This document shows positions 1 through 9,221 of a DNA stretch of 19,882 nucleotides, one piece after another. The translations under genes and the position numbers were made by a program. Source of the stretch: Hymenobacter sp. (GTDB lineage: Bacteria; Bacteroidota; Bacteroidia; Cytophagales; Hymenobacteraceae); assembly GCA_025362615.1 (NCBI GenBank), contig JANYFQ010000719.1, positions 1 through 19,882 on the forward strand, read 5' to 3'. The notes beneath the pieces are model-generated. The model saw only the letters and a program-made list of their open reading frames with translations. It was not told where the DNA came from and searched no databases. Within the stretch, counting starts at the first letter, position 1, and every line of letters starts with the position of its first letter.

Positions 1-704
1 CCTTCCCGGTGGTGCTCTACTACCACGGCGGCGGCTGGGTCATCGCCAACCTCGACACGTACCACGCCTCGGCTCAGGCGCTGTGCGAGCAAACCGGGGC
101 CGTGGTGGTGTCGGTAGCGTACCGGCAGGGGCCGGAGCATAAGTTTCCGGCGGCGCACGAAGACTCGTTTGCGGCCTACCAGTGGGTGCTGAAAAACGCC
201 GCCACCATCAAAGGCGACCCCGCCCGCGTGGCCGTAGCGGGCGAAAGTGCCGGCGGTGGCTTGGCCTGCGCCGTGAGCCTGATGGCCCGCGACCGCAAAG
301 TGGCCCTGCCCAAGTACCAACTGCTGGTGTACCCTATCGCCGGTTACAACCAAAGTACGCCTTCGTACCAGAAAAATACCGAATCAATGCCGCTCAATAA
401 AGCCGGCATGGGTTGGTTCTTCAAGCACTACCTCCGCACCCCCGCCGATGGGCAAGACCCGCGCATCAACCTCGTGGGGGCCAACCTGAAAGGCTTGCCG
501 CCCACTACCATCATCGGGGCCGAAATAGACCCGCTGATGAGCGAAGGCAAGCTGTTAGCCGACAAGCTCACCGCCGCCGGCGTGAAGGTGAACTACCAGT
601 TTTACCCCGGCACAACGCACGAATTTTTTGGCATGGCCGCCGTGGTGCCCCAGGCCAAAGAAGCCCAAAGCGTAGCCTTCGGCGACCTAAAAGCAGCATT
701 GTAA
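1..704 (+). CDS. Alpha/beta hydrolase, HSL-type esterase/lipase (5' end cut by window)
   Basis: Partial gene: the reading frame is open from base 3, so the true start lies upstream. The visible 233 or so residues form the catalytic core of an alpha/beta-hydrolase-3 (hormone-sensitive-lipase-like) carboxylesterase, a family that hydrolyses short- to medium-chain esters. Near the visible start is the oxyanion-hole motif HGGGW. The nucleophile motif GESAGG follows about 75 residues later (bases about 240-257). The acid is probably the Asp of EIDPLMSEG and the base the His of TTHEFFG near the C-terminus, which completes a Ser-Asp-His triad. The missing N-terminus would hold the cap helices and perhaps a signal peptide, so cellular location cannot be judged. 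The gene ends in TAA and is followed by a short inverted word-repeat before the convergent SAM-hydrolase gene. The family is clear; the substrate is not. Confidence 0.9.
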   Translation, partial: FPVVLYYHGGGWVIANLDTYHASAQALCEQTGAVVVSVAYRQGPEHKFPAAHEDSFAAYQWVLKNAATIKGDPARVAVAGESAGGGLACAVSLMARDRKVALPKYQLLVYPIAGYNQSTPSYQKNTESMPLNKAGMGWFFKHYLRTPADGQDPRINLVGANLKGLPPTTIIGAEIDPLMSEGKLLADKLTAAGVKVNYQFYPGTTHEFFGMAAVVPQAKEAQSVAFGDLKAAL

Positions 705-721
705 TGCGTTAGGAATGGGGG

Positions 722-787
722 TAAGGGTCGGGAGTTAGGGGTTAAGACAAAGTAAAATTCTCAACTCTTGACCCTTAACTGTCAACT
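722..787. repeat. Degenerate inverted word repeat between convergent genes
   Basis: The spacer between the esterase and the SAM-hydrolase gene contains GGGAGTTAGGGGTTAAGAC on the left. On the right is a block whose reverse complement reads AGTTAAGGGTCAAGAGTTG, so both arms are built from the same GTTAAG/GGGTC words around a short A/T-rich loop. The right arm runs into the 3' end of the SAM-hydrolase gene. It could act as a weak bidirectional terminator, but no clean stem with a T-tract is visible. It resembles in design the stronger arrays elsewhere in the window. Confidence 0.4.
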
Positions 788-1548
788 GAAAACCGCACGT
801 CCACCTGCGAATCGAAATGCAGGCCGAGCAGCTCGGCCGCGTTGCCTTCGCAGATGCCCAGACACAGGTAGTTCTGGCTATTGAAAACTGTAACAGCTTC
901 GCCGGGCACCGCAGCCGAAAAATGGGGCTGGAATTCGCGCACTATCTGCCGCCCAAAATGCACCGTGAAAGGGCGTTCGCGCCCCACAACCTCTACCGCC
1001 GCCCGACTAATATTGGTGACCAGGTTGCCGTAGTGGTCAACGTGGACGACGTGGCCGGTGAGGCGGTTGTCCTGCATCCGCACCTGAAAATTGTTGATGC
1101 GGTGATAGTCGGCGATTTCGGGGCCTAAATCGGTCAGGGCCGCGCCCTGGGTCAGGGCCACGGCGGCGGGCAGCAGCACATCGCGGGTGGGCGAGGGGCT
1201 GCTGGCGGCGGGCAGCGCCACGAGCTGTTCGGGTGGCCCGTCGCAGAGCAGGGCGAGTAAGCCGTTATCGGCCAGTACGAAGTAATGGCCCTGAAAAAGA
1301 GCAGCTTGCCAGGCAGGGGTGGGGCCGCTGCCGTGGTCGCACACCCCAACAACGTGAACAGTGCCGGCCGGAAAGTCCCGAAATACGGCCCCTAGCACGT
1401 GCGCCGCGTGGGGCACGTTGAAGGGCTCGATGCCGTGGGTAATATCCACCACCGGCAGGCCGGGGGCCAGCGCCCACAGCCGCGCCCGCAGGGCGGCTAC
1501 GTAGTGGTCGCGGTAGCCAAAATCGGTGAGGAGGGTGAGCAGGCCCAT
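775..1548 (-). CDS. SAM hydroxide adenosyltransferase (SAM hydrolase, DUF62) family protein, divergent
   Basis: 257 residues, full length for the DUF62/SAM_HAT family, whose members split S-adenosylmethionine with water into adenosine and methionine and are relatives of fluorinase and chlorinase. The N-terminal motif LLTDFG..D.YV (residues 6-17), VVDITHGI (33-40), ADNGLL (93-98) and the C-terminal D.YGNLVTNI and GNAAELLGL blocks identify the two-domain fold. The usual VDPGVGT.R segment is here CDHGSGPTP (70-78), and the usual TFHGRD..AP.AA segment is SPTRDVLLPAA (119-129). The Asp of the Asp-Arg-His triad described for archaeal DUF62 enzymes is therefore kept (Asp71), while the expected Arg and His positions appear to be Pro78 and Pro120. 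Activity is thus uncertain although the fold is not. The start ATG directly precedes the family N-terminus. Cytoplasmic, monocistronic, divergent from phoH. Confidence 0.85.
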   Translation of the reverse strand: MGLLTLLTDFGYRDHYVAALRARLWALAPGLPVVDITHGIEPFNVPHAAHVLGAVFRDFPAGTVHVVGVCDHGSGPTPAWQAALFQGHYFVLADNGLLALLCDGPPEQLVALPAASSPSPTRDVLLPAAVALTQGAALTDLGPEIADYHRINNFQVRMQDNRLTGHVVHVDHYGNLVTNISRAAVEVVGRERPFTVHFGRQIVREFQPHFSAAVPGEAVTVFNSQNYLCLGICEGNAAELLGLHFDSQVDVRFSVDS

Positions 1549-1599
1549 GCCGCGTTTCGTGGGTTTTTCGTACTATTGTCCATCGGCTTGAACCGGGTG

Positions 1600-1607
1600 C
1601 AAAAGTA
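1600..1607 (-). promoter_or_regulatory. Candidate -7 promoter element of the SAM-hydrolase gene
   Basis: Read on the minus strand this is TACTTTTG, an exact match to the Bacteroidota -7 consensus TAnnTTTG, and it is followed by C. It lies about 50 bases upstream of the ATG. No TTG is seen at the expected -33 position, so the call rests on one half of the promoter only. Confidence 0.4.
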
Positions 1608-1743
1608 ACCGGTTTACAGGCTGCCCGGCGCGGTTGTCAGCCCCAAATACCGGGGCCAGGCGCTGAAAGTTGCCTTGCCCTGGGGCTGGCCTGTTGCCTC
1701 TTCGCTCCGCTGTTTTTTTCTTTTTCTTAACTTCTCCCTCGCA

Positions 1744-2811
1744 TTGGTCGAAAAAACCGTCACCCTCGAAAACGTGTCGTTGCTGGAGTTCCTCGGCCCC
1801 GACAATCAAAACATCCGCCAGTTGGCGGCAGCTTTTCCCGGCTCCCGCATCGTGAGCCGTGGCAATGAAATCAAAATTCAAGGCCAGACTGAAATTCTGG
1901 CCCGCATCAACGCCATCCTGTCGGCGCTCATCGAGCACTACCATCAGTACGGGCAGATTGACGAAAAAACAGTCAATCAGTACCTTTCCGCCACCAGTGA
2001 GGAGGCCGAAGGCCGGGTGTTGGCGGCCTCGCCCGACGTTATTCTGTTCGGGGCCAAAGGCGGGGTTATCAAGGCCAAAACGGCCAACCAGCAGAAACTG
2101 GTGGACACCGTGATGCGGCACGACCTCACGTTTACGCTCGGCCCGGCTGGCACCGGCAAAACGTACATTTCGGTGGCCTTGGCGGTGCGGGCGCTCAAAA
2201 ACAAGGAGGTCAAAAAAATCATTATTTCGCGGCCCGTGGTAGAAGCCGGCGAAAGCCTCGGCTTTTTGCCCGGCGACATGAAGGAGAAAGTGGACCCCTA
2301 TATGCGCCCGATTTACGACGCGCTGGAGGACATGATTCCGCCCGAAAAACTGAAGTTTTACCAAGAAAACAAAATCATCGAAATCGCGCCCCTCGCCTAT
2401 ATGCGGGGCCGGACGCTCAACAACGCCTTCGTGCTGCTCGATGAGGCCCAAAACACCACCCCAAGCCAGCTCAAAATGTTCCTGACCCGCATGGGCCCCA
2501 CCGCCCGCGTGATGGTAAACGGCGACCGCAGTCAGATAGATTTGCCCACCCGCCAGAAGTCGGGCCTGATGCAGGCCCTTGATATTCTGAAAGATGTGCC
2601 CGGCATCGGCTTCGTCGAAATGACCGTGGACGACGTGGTGCGCCACCGCTTGGTAAAGGAAATTGTGCTGGCTTACGACAAGTTCGATGTGGCCGAACAG
2701 CGCCGCGAAGCCCAGAGCAAAAGCTACCAAAACCGTGACCGTCGCGACGACCGCCGCCCCGCTGAGGTGCCCGAACCCGACCTGCCCGTGAACAACGAGC
2801 AGGCATTGTAA
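1744..2811 (+). CDS. phoH: PhoH family ATPase
   Basis: A cytoplasmic P-loop ATPase of the PhoH (PhoH-like, YbeZ-type) family, linked in other bacteria to RNA metabolism and ribosome or RNase YbeY function. Taking the TTG at 1744 as start gives 355 residues beginning MVEKTVTLENV, which fits my recollection of how Bacteroidota PhoH proteins begin. The longer frame from 1675 adds a low-complexity leader not expected in the family. An N-terminal KH-like region (RIVSRGNEIKIQG) precedes the ATPase domain. Walker A is GPAGTGKT at 133-140, and Walker B is VLLDEAQN with DEAQ at 233-236. The GDRSQIDLP block follows as sensor. The charged C-terminal tail (about 320-355) is low complexity. The gene stands alone, divergent from the SAM-hydrolase gene, and ends in a strong intrinsic terminator. 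Identity is secure; the start codon is inferred. Confidence 0.95.
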   Translation: MVEKTVTLENVSLLEFLGPDNQNIRQLAAAFPGSRIVSRGNEIKIQGQTEILARINAILSALIEHYHQYGQIDEKTVNQYLSATSEEAEGRVLAASPDVILFGAKGGVIKAKTANQQKLVDTVMRHDLTFTLGPAGTGKTYISVALAVRALKNKEVKKIIISRPVVEAGESLGFLPGDMKEKVDPYMRPIYDALEDMIPPEKLKFYQENKIIEIAPLAYMRGRTLNNAFVLLDEAQNTTPSQLKMFLTRMGPTARVMVNGDRSQIDLPTRQKSGLMQALDILKDVPGIGFVEMTVDDVVRHRLVKEIVLAYDKFDVAEQRREAQSKSYQNRDRRDDRRPAEVPEPDLPVNNEQAL

Positions 2812-2826
2812 CCGCCCGCCTGCCCA

Positions 2827-2856
2827 CTGCCCCGGCCCCAAGCCGGGGCAGTTTTT
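2827..2856 (+). terminator. Intrinsic terminator of phoH
   Basis: A perfect 10-bp stem, CTGCCCCGGC (2827-2836) with GCCGGGGCAG (2842-2851), closes a 5-base loop and is followed at once by a T5 tract (2852-2856). It starts 16 bases after the phoH stop codon, as expected for a rho-independent terminator. Confidence 0.9.
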
Positions 2857-2891
2857 GTTTGCCTATATTCGCGGCGAATTAACGTAATGAA

Positions 2892-4034
2892 GTGGAAAAC
2901 CTGACCCTTTCGACGCTCGCGCAACGCATTGCCCGGCTCCACGACCAAACAGCGCGGGCCGCTGCGCAACAGGCCAACTACTGGCTCACCATTCGCAACT
3001 GGTGCATCGGCTGCTACATCGCCGAGTACGAACTGGAAGGAGCCGACCGGGCCGCTTACGGCAAACGCTTGATGCCCGAACTGGCCAGCCGCGTGAAGCA
3101 GGTAAAAGGGTTGTCGGAACCCCGGCTTTATCGTTGCTTATGGTTTTATCAGGCATACCCACAGATTTTGTCGACAGTGTCGACAAAATTGCAAACGATT
3201 GGTATCGAAGGATTAACCTTGCTGATGCCTGATGCAGCTACCAGCGCCAGCGGTGCTGCCGACCTGCCGGGCATCGCCCCCGAGATGCTGCTTTCCCGGC
3301 TAAGTTTTTCGCATTTTTTGGAATTGTTGCAAGCCGATACGCCGCTCAAACGGGCTTTTTACGAGGTGCAGTCGGTCAAAAATAACTGGTCGGTGCGGGA
3401 GTTGAAGCGGGCACGGGAAACGCTGCTGTTTGAGCGCACGGGCCTTTCGACCGACAAGCAGGCCGTGCTGGCGGCCCACGCCGGGGCCGCGCCTTTGGTC
3501 CTGGCCGACCTCATCAAAAACCCCTACGTGCTGGAATTTCTGGGCCTGCCCGAGCACCCCAATTACAGCGAAGCCGACCTGGAAAGCGCCATCATCGCCC
3601 ACCTACAAACTTTTTTGGTTGAACTGGGCCGGGGTTTTTGCTTTGAAGCCCGCCAAAAACGCGTCACCTTCGACAACGAGCATTATTTTATCGACCTGGT
3701 TTTTTACCACCGCATCCTGAAATGCCATGTGCTGGTCGATTTAAAAGTGGGCAAATTCAAGCCAGCGGACGCGGGGCAAATGAATTTCTACCTGAATTAT
3801 TACGCTGAAAATGAACGCACCGAGGGCGATAATCCGCCGGTTGGATTGATTTTGTGCGCCGAGCAAAATAATTCTGTGGTGCGCTACGCCACGGGTGGGC
3901 TGTCGCAGCAGCTATTCGTGAGCAAATACCAGGCGCTTTTGCCCACCGCCGAAGAGTTGCAGGGCATCATCCGCGACGAGCAACAGCGGCTGGAAGAACA
4001 GCTTGTGCCGTACCGACGCACAGAAAACGCTTAA
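2892..4034 (+). CDS. YhcG/DUF1016-type PD-(D/E)XK nuclease family protein
   Basis: 380 residues, the usual length for YhcG-like proteins. The N-terminal part (about 1-165, with YWLTIRNWCIGCYI and the later LSFSHFLELL block) is the DUF1016/YhcG N-terminal helical domain. The C-terminal part (about 210-360) is the PD-(D/E)XK nuclease-like domain, with IDLVFYH followed by VLVDLKVG as the likely Asp...D-x-K active-site pair. Members are often found near mobile or defence genes, but their function is poorly known. The start is GTG at 2892: an in-frame TAA lies at 2880-2882, and the ATG at 2887 is out of frame and stops after five codons. A 7-of-8 match to TAnnTTTG (TATATTCG) sits at 2864-2871. No partner toxin, methylase or integrase is adjacent. 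The stop codon lies only 5 bases from the convergent ABC exporter stop. A 25-base perfect palindrome lies inside the gene at 3165-3189. Confidence 0.85.
   Translation: MENLTLSTLAQRIARLHDQTARAAAQQANYWLTIRNWCIGCYIAEYELEGADRAAYGKRLMPELASRVKQVKGLSEPRLYRCLWFYQAYPQILSTVSTKLQTIGIEGLTLLMPDAATSASGAADLPGIAPEMLLSRLSFSHFLELLQADTPLKRAFYEVQSVKNNWSVRELKRARETLLFERTGLSTDKQAVLAAHAGAAPLVLADLIKNPYVLEFLGLPEHPNYSEADLESAIIAHLQTFLVELGRGFCFEARQKRVTFDNEHYFIDLVFYHRILKCHVLVDLKVGKFKPADAGQMNFYLNYYAENERTEGDNPPVGLILCAEQNNSVVRYATGGLSQQLFVSKYQALLPTAEELQGIIRDEQQRLEEQLVPYRRTENA
3165..3189. repeat. 25-bp perfect palindrome inside the DUF1016 gene
   Basis: The arms ATTTTGTCGACA and TGTCGACAAAAT are exact reverse complements around a single central G at 3177. 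The palindrome codes for the segment ILSTVSTKL, in the poorly conserved linker between the two blocks of the N-terminal domain. It contains two GTCGAC hexamers. Its size and symmetry fit an operator or protein-binding site, or a strong mRNA hairpin. No function can be assigned from sequence. Confidence 0.85.
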
Positions 4035-4039
4035 TGCCG

Positions 4040-5884
<1,845 letters not shown>

Positions 5885-5904
5885 AATTGTGGTTTTATTC
5901 TTAT

Positions 5905-5933
5905 CTGTTAGCGCTTAGCTGATGGCTGTTAGC
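5905..5933. repeat. Solo TAGCTGATGGC/CTGTTAGC word array
   Basis: The 74-base spacer upstream of the ABC exporter contains CTGTTAGC twice, flanking TTAGCTGATGGC. The same words build the much larger inverted repeat at 8024-8160. Here only one arm is present, so no hairpin is expected. It overlaps the probable promoter and leader region of the exporter gene. Confidence 0.6.
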
Positions 5934-5958
5934 TTTTTTAACTTTCATCGGTGCGACA

Positions 5959-6414
5959 CTATTTTGCGTCGTTTTTGCGGACCGGTTCTTTGACAAATTT
6001 TACAATGTCGGCGTTGGCGAAGGGCACCGGAAACTGAATGCTGACGGCTACCGGAAAGCCTTTGCGCCGGGCCGGGTGCCAGGCGGGCAGCAGCGCCGCC
6101 ACGCGCAGGGCTTCGGCATCGCAGGCCGGCTCCAGCGGTTGGGCCAGCACGAAGCCCGACAAGCGGCCATCGGCTGCCACTCGCGCGTTCAGCAACACGT
6201 TGCCCGTGATGCCTTTGACGCGGGCGGCGTCGGGATATTTTATGTTTTCCTGAAAGAAAGCGCCCAGCGCATCCGGCCCGCCGGGGTATTCGGGCGCTTG
6301 GTCGGGCCGGTTGGCCGCGCCGTGCGCCTGCACCTGCATCCGCTTGGGGCGCAGCACGGTTTGGGCCGAAGCCGCCAGCGGAAGGACCAAAATGAGCAAA
6401 AGAAGGGTTTTCAT
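5959..6414 (-). CDS. Secreted TonB C-terminal domain protein
   Basis: 151 residues: a clear Sec signal peptide (residues 1-17, ending AASA before QT), a short linker, and one TonB C-terminal domain (about 45-140). The domain carries the EYPGG.DAL..FF..NIKYP..A block and the KG..GNVLLNARV..DG core, followed by ALLP.WHPARRKG. True energy-transducing TonB has an uncleaved N-terminal membrane anchor and a Pro-rich periplasmic spacer; both are missing. This is therefore a small periplasmic TonB_C protein, a type common in Bacteroidota, and not an obvious ExbBD partner. No exbB, exbD or TonB-dependent receptor gene is nearby. It lies 96 bases after the symporter gene on the same strand, with a dispersed repeat in the gap, so co-transcription is possible but not shown. 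Confidence 0.85.
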   Translation of the reverse strand: MKTLLLLILVLPLAASAQTVLRPKRMQVQAHGAANRPDQAPEYPGGPDALGAFFQENIKYPDAARVKGITGNVLLNARVAADGRLSGFVLAQPLEPACDAEALRVAALLPAWHPARRKGFPVAVSIQFPVPFANADIVKFVKEPVRKNDAK

Positions 6415-6430
6415 AAAAACAAGAAAGTCA

Positions 6431-6480
6431 GAACGACACTGCGCTCACTGCGGTTCTTTGTCACTGCGCCCACTGCGGGA
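6431..6480 (+). repeat. Dispersed repeat, copy 1 (GAACGACACTGC...CACTGCGGGA)
   Basis: A 50-base unit running from GAACGACACTGC to CCCACTGCGGGA. Internally it contains the phrase CACTGCGC(T/C)CACTGCGG twice. A second copy with the same beginning and end occurs at 16015-16062 in the opposite orientation. It lies between the symporter stop and the TonB-like start. Confidence 0.75.
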
Positions 6481-6510
6481 TATGTCCCAGGGCTGCCCAA
6501 AAGGCTTTTG

Positions 6511-8016
6511 TCAAACAGCCGCTGCCGCTGCCAGGTTCGGCGCATTGGCGGGCCGCGAAATGGCCAACAGCCCCAGCAACACCAGCAACCCGTTAAGCAA
6601 TAGAATTTCAAACCCAAACTTGTAGCCGCCCAGCCACTCCACCGAGTGCGACACGATGAGCAGCGTGAGCAGCGGTGCGACCACGCACACCGGCAGCACC
6701 AGTCCATCGCGCAGCCCGCGCTGCGTGAAAATACCGAACGCGAACAGCCCCAGCAGCGGCCCATACGTGTAGCCGGCGGTGCGAAAAACGGCATCAATCA
6801 AACTCTGATTGTTGAGGTTGCGGAAAATCAGGATGATGACAATCAGCACCCCCGACCAACCCAGGTGCGTGAGTTGCCGCAGACGGGTTTGCCGGGCTTC
6901 AGCGTACTGCTTGATGTTGAGGAAATCGACGCAAAACGAGGTCGTGAGCGAGGTCAGGGCCGAGTCGGCCGAGGCGTAGGTGATGGCGATGATGCCCAGG
7001 ATGAATACGATGCCCGCCGTGCGCGTGAAGTGCGAGATGGCCAGGTACGGAAATACGCGGTCGGTGTCGAGAGCGCCAGTGGGTTTCAGCAGTTGTGGCA
7101 ACTCACTTAAATGCAAGCCCTTGGCAGTGGCAAACTGGTAGAGCAGCACACCCAACGTCAAAAACAAGATGTTCACCCCAACGATGACGGGCGTAAACCA
7201 AAACATATTTTTTTGAGCCTCGCCCAGACTCCGGCAACTCAGGTTTTTCTGCATCAAATCCTGGTCGAGGCCAGTCATTACGATGGTGATGAACATACCC
7301 GAAGCGAACTGCTTCCAAAAGAATTTGTCGTCGCTGAAATTACCGAAATATACCTGCGACATTTCGCTGCTTCGCACGGTACTTATCAGGTCTTTCAACC
7401 CCAGATTTAATTCCGACGAAATAAAATAAATGCTCAGCCCCACGCAGCCCAACATGGCCATTGTCTGGAAAGTATCGGTCCACAAAATGGTTTTCAACCC
7501 GCCGCGAAACGTGTACAAATAAATGAATAAAATGCTGACCATCACCGTGACGGTGAACGGGACCCGCATGGCATCAAACACCGCTAATTGTAGCACATTG
7601 GCCACCAGATACAGCCGCAAAGCCGAGCCCAAAGCCCGCGAAATCAGAAAGAATAAAGCGCCGGTTTTATAGCTCCAATAACCAAACCGCTGCTCTAAAT
7701 ACGTGTAAATAGAAACCAGTTGCAGCCGGTAATAAAGCGGCAATAAAATGGTGCCAATCACGACGTAGCCGGCCACGTAGCCCAGCACCACGGCCAAATA
7801 ACTCCAGCTTTTGCCGTACACGTTGCCCGGCACCGAAATAAAGGTCACGCCCGAGAGCGAAGTGCCAATCATGGCGAAGGCCACCATGTACCACGGCGCG
7901 TTGCGGTTGGCTACAAAAAAACTCTCGCTCGTGGCCTTGCGCGACGTGAGGACGGCAATGAGAATGAGGACGGCAAAGTAGCCCCCGATGAGGCTGAGAA
8001 CGAGGGTAGGCGACAT
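6511..8016 (-). CDS. Sodium:solute symporter family (SSS) transporter
   Basis: 501 residues, nearly all hydrophobic helix, matching a 13-TM sodium:solute symporter with the LeuT fold. Recognisable family blocks are SFFVANRNAPWYMVAFAMIG near the N-terminus (helix 1-2 region with the unwound GTSLSGVTF segment), the glycine-rich VLGYVAGYVVIG stretch, and the conserved RGGLKTILWTDTFQ loop near residue 175. The sequence YASADSALTSLTTSF later in the protein corresponds to the helix-8 Na+-binding region. The protein imports a solute using the Na+ gradient across the inner membrane; the substrate (sugar, sialic acid, proline or other) is not determined by the motifs. The MBL-fold gene lies 150 bases upstream on the same strand, with a large inverted repeat between them, which argues for separate expression. 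Confidence 0.93.
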   Translation of the reverse strand: MSPTLVLSLIGGYFAVLILIAVLTSRKATSESFFVANRNAPWYMVAFAMIGTSLSGVTFISVPGNVYGKSWSYLAVVLGYVAGYVVIGTILLPLYYRLQLVSIYTYLEQRFGYWSYKTGALFFLISRALGSALRLYLVANVLQLAVFDAMRVPFTVTVMVSILFIYLYTFRGGLKTILWTDTFQTMAMLGCVGLSIYFISSELNLGLKDLISTVRSSEMSQVYFGNFSDDKFFWKQFASGMFITIVMTGLDQDLMQKNLSCRSLGEAQKNMFWFTPVIVGVNILFLTLGVLLYQFATAKGLHLSELPQLLKPTGALDTDRVFPYLAISHFTRTAGIVFILGIIAITYASADSALTSLTTSFCVDFLNIKQYAEARQTRLRQLTHLGWSGVLIVIILIFRNLNNQSLIDAVFRTAGYTYGPLLGLFAFGIFTQRGLRDGLVLPVCVVAPLLTLLIVSHSVEWLGGYKFGFEILLLNGLLVLLGLLAISRPANAPNLAAAAAV

Positions 8017-8023
8017 TTTGTGT

Positions 8024-8160
8024 TTAGCTGATGGCTAATGGCGGATAGCTGTTAGCCTTTGACGCGGTGCGGGTCTGCGAGCCAAGCGGTGCCAAATTGG
8101 TTACTTGTGAAGGCAAGAAAAGGTCAAAGCTAACAGCTAACGGCCATCAGCTATTAGCCA
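8024..8160. repeat. Inverted repeat of AGCTGATGGC/AGCTGTTAGC words
   Basis: The left arm (8024-8063) and right arm (8123-8160) both read TTAGCTGATGGC or TAGCTGATGGCC, then an AGCTGTTAGC block, then TTTGAC, when the right arm is reverse complemented. They are imperfect and differ by a short insertion of about 10 bases in the left arm. They enclose about 59 bases. The element fills the spacer between the MBL gene and the symporter gene and shares words with 5905-5933. Confidence 0.7.
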
Positions 8161-8166
8161 AAGAGC

Positions 8167-9180
8167 CTACTCCCACTCGTTCCAGCGCAGCACTTCGCCC
8201 ACGGCGGGGGCGTGCAAATCGGCGCGGAGGTTGCCGGCGGCGGCCATTGTTTGCAGCAGGTGCAGCGGCTCGGAGGCTGGCTCGTCGCTCAGGTCGAAGG
8301 TGCCGTGGTGCATGGGCACGAGGTGGCCCACGCGCAGCACGTTGGCGGCTTTGGCGGCCTCGTGGGGGCTGACGTGGCTGGCCTGCATCATGGTGGCCGG
8401 CTTGTAGGCCCCGATGGGCATGAGCACGACATCGAGGGGGCCGAAGTGGTTTTCGATTTCGCTAAAATGCTGTCCGTAAGCGGTATCGCCGGCAAAATAA
8501 ATCGTTTTCTCGGCCGTGCGAATCAAAAAACTGCCCCAGAGCACGGTGTTGGTGTCGAAAAGCCCGCGCCGGTGCCAGTGAGCGGCGGGCAGGTAAAACA
8601 ACTCAAACGGCGCAGCCGGACCGAGGTCGAACTGCTGCCACCAACCGGCTTCCTGCACCCGCAGGCCGGGCACAATGTCGGCCAGCAGGGGCTGCATTCC
8701 GAGCGAGGAAAAGGCCTGCATTTGCGGGTTTTGACGGGCCAGCAGCTTCAGCGAAGCCGCGTCGAGGTGGTCGCGGTGGCCGTGGGAGAGGAGCAGGTAG
8801 TCGATACCCGTGAGGGCCTCCGGGGCGCAGGGCAGCGTGTGGCGCCGCTTGAGGCCGGGGCTGGAAAATAAAATCGGGTCGAACAAAAGGGTGGTGCCGG
8901 CCACGCGCAGCCAGAACGTGGAATGCCCCAGCCAAATCAGGGCATCAGCAGGGGCGGCCAGCGCGGTGGTGCAATCCACGACGGCGGGTGCCCAATTGTC
9001 AGCTTTTTTCTCGGTTTTTTGCGGGTTGGCCGAAAGTTGCCATTTCAGCACCTGCCGCATTTGAGGGGCAAAGTAGGTTTCGCCGTTGGCGAACCGCCCG
9101 TCAATCAGCTTGTTGCCCGCGTAGCCGGGGCGGATGATGGGCAGGGCCGGGTTGTGGCGGTAGGTAATGGCAGCGGCCAT
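8167..9180 (-). CDS. MBL-fold metallo-hydrolase (UlaG/NAPE-PLD-like)
   Basis: 337 residues. The metallo-beta-lactamase fold is shown by WLGHSTFWLR (83-92) with LLFDPILFSSP after it, the metal motif HGHRDH (residues 133-138: His133, His135, Asp137, His138), the later FAGDTAYG strand carrying the bridging Asp, and a C-terminal HHGTFDL. The RRHTLPCAPEAL loop between strand and metal motif resembles the lactonase UlaG and N-acyl-phosphatidylethanolamine phospholipase D branch, not the beta-lactamases. There is no signal peptide, so it is probably cytoplasmic. The natural substrate is unknown; phosphodiesters or lactones are typical for the branch. It is divergent from the Bax-inhibitor gene, with a REPIN-like element in the shared upstream region. 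Confidence 0.9.
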   Translation of the reverse strand: MAAAITYRHNPALPIIRPGYAGNKLIDGRFANGETYFAPQMRQVLKWQLSANPQKTEKKADNWAPAVVDCTTALAAPADALIWLGHSTFWLRVAGTTLLFDPILFSSPGLKRRHTLPCAPEALTGIDYLLLSHGHRDHLDAASLKLLARQNPQMQAFSSLGMQPLLADIVPGLRVQEAGWWQQFDLGPAAPFELFYLPAAHWHRRGLFDTNTVLWGSFLIRTAEKTIYFAGDTAYGQHFSEIENHFGPLDVVLMPIGAYKPATMMQASHVSPHEAAKAANVLRVGHLVPMHHGTFDLSDEPASEPLHLLQTMAAAGNLRADLHAPAVGEVLRWNEWE

Positions 9181-9221
9181 AGGAAAGGAGCGAAAATTTC
9201 TGGCCGACGGGCCTGGTTTTT

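Noticed and set aside
1573..2841. 422-codon open frame antisense to phoH
   Set aside because: It mirrors phoH, has a His/Gly/Val-rich composition typical of antisense frames in GC-rich genes, and shows no domain.
2892..4034. Restriction-modification or toxin-antitoxin system around the DUF1016 gene
   Set aside because: No methylase, specificity subunit, toxin or antitoxin gene is adjacent on either side.
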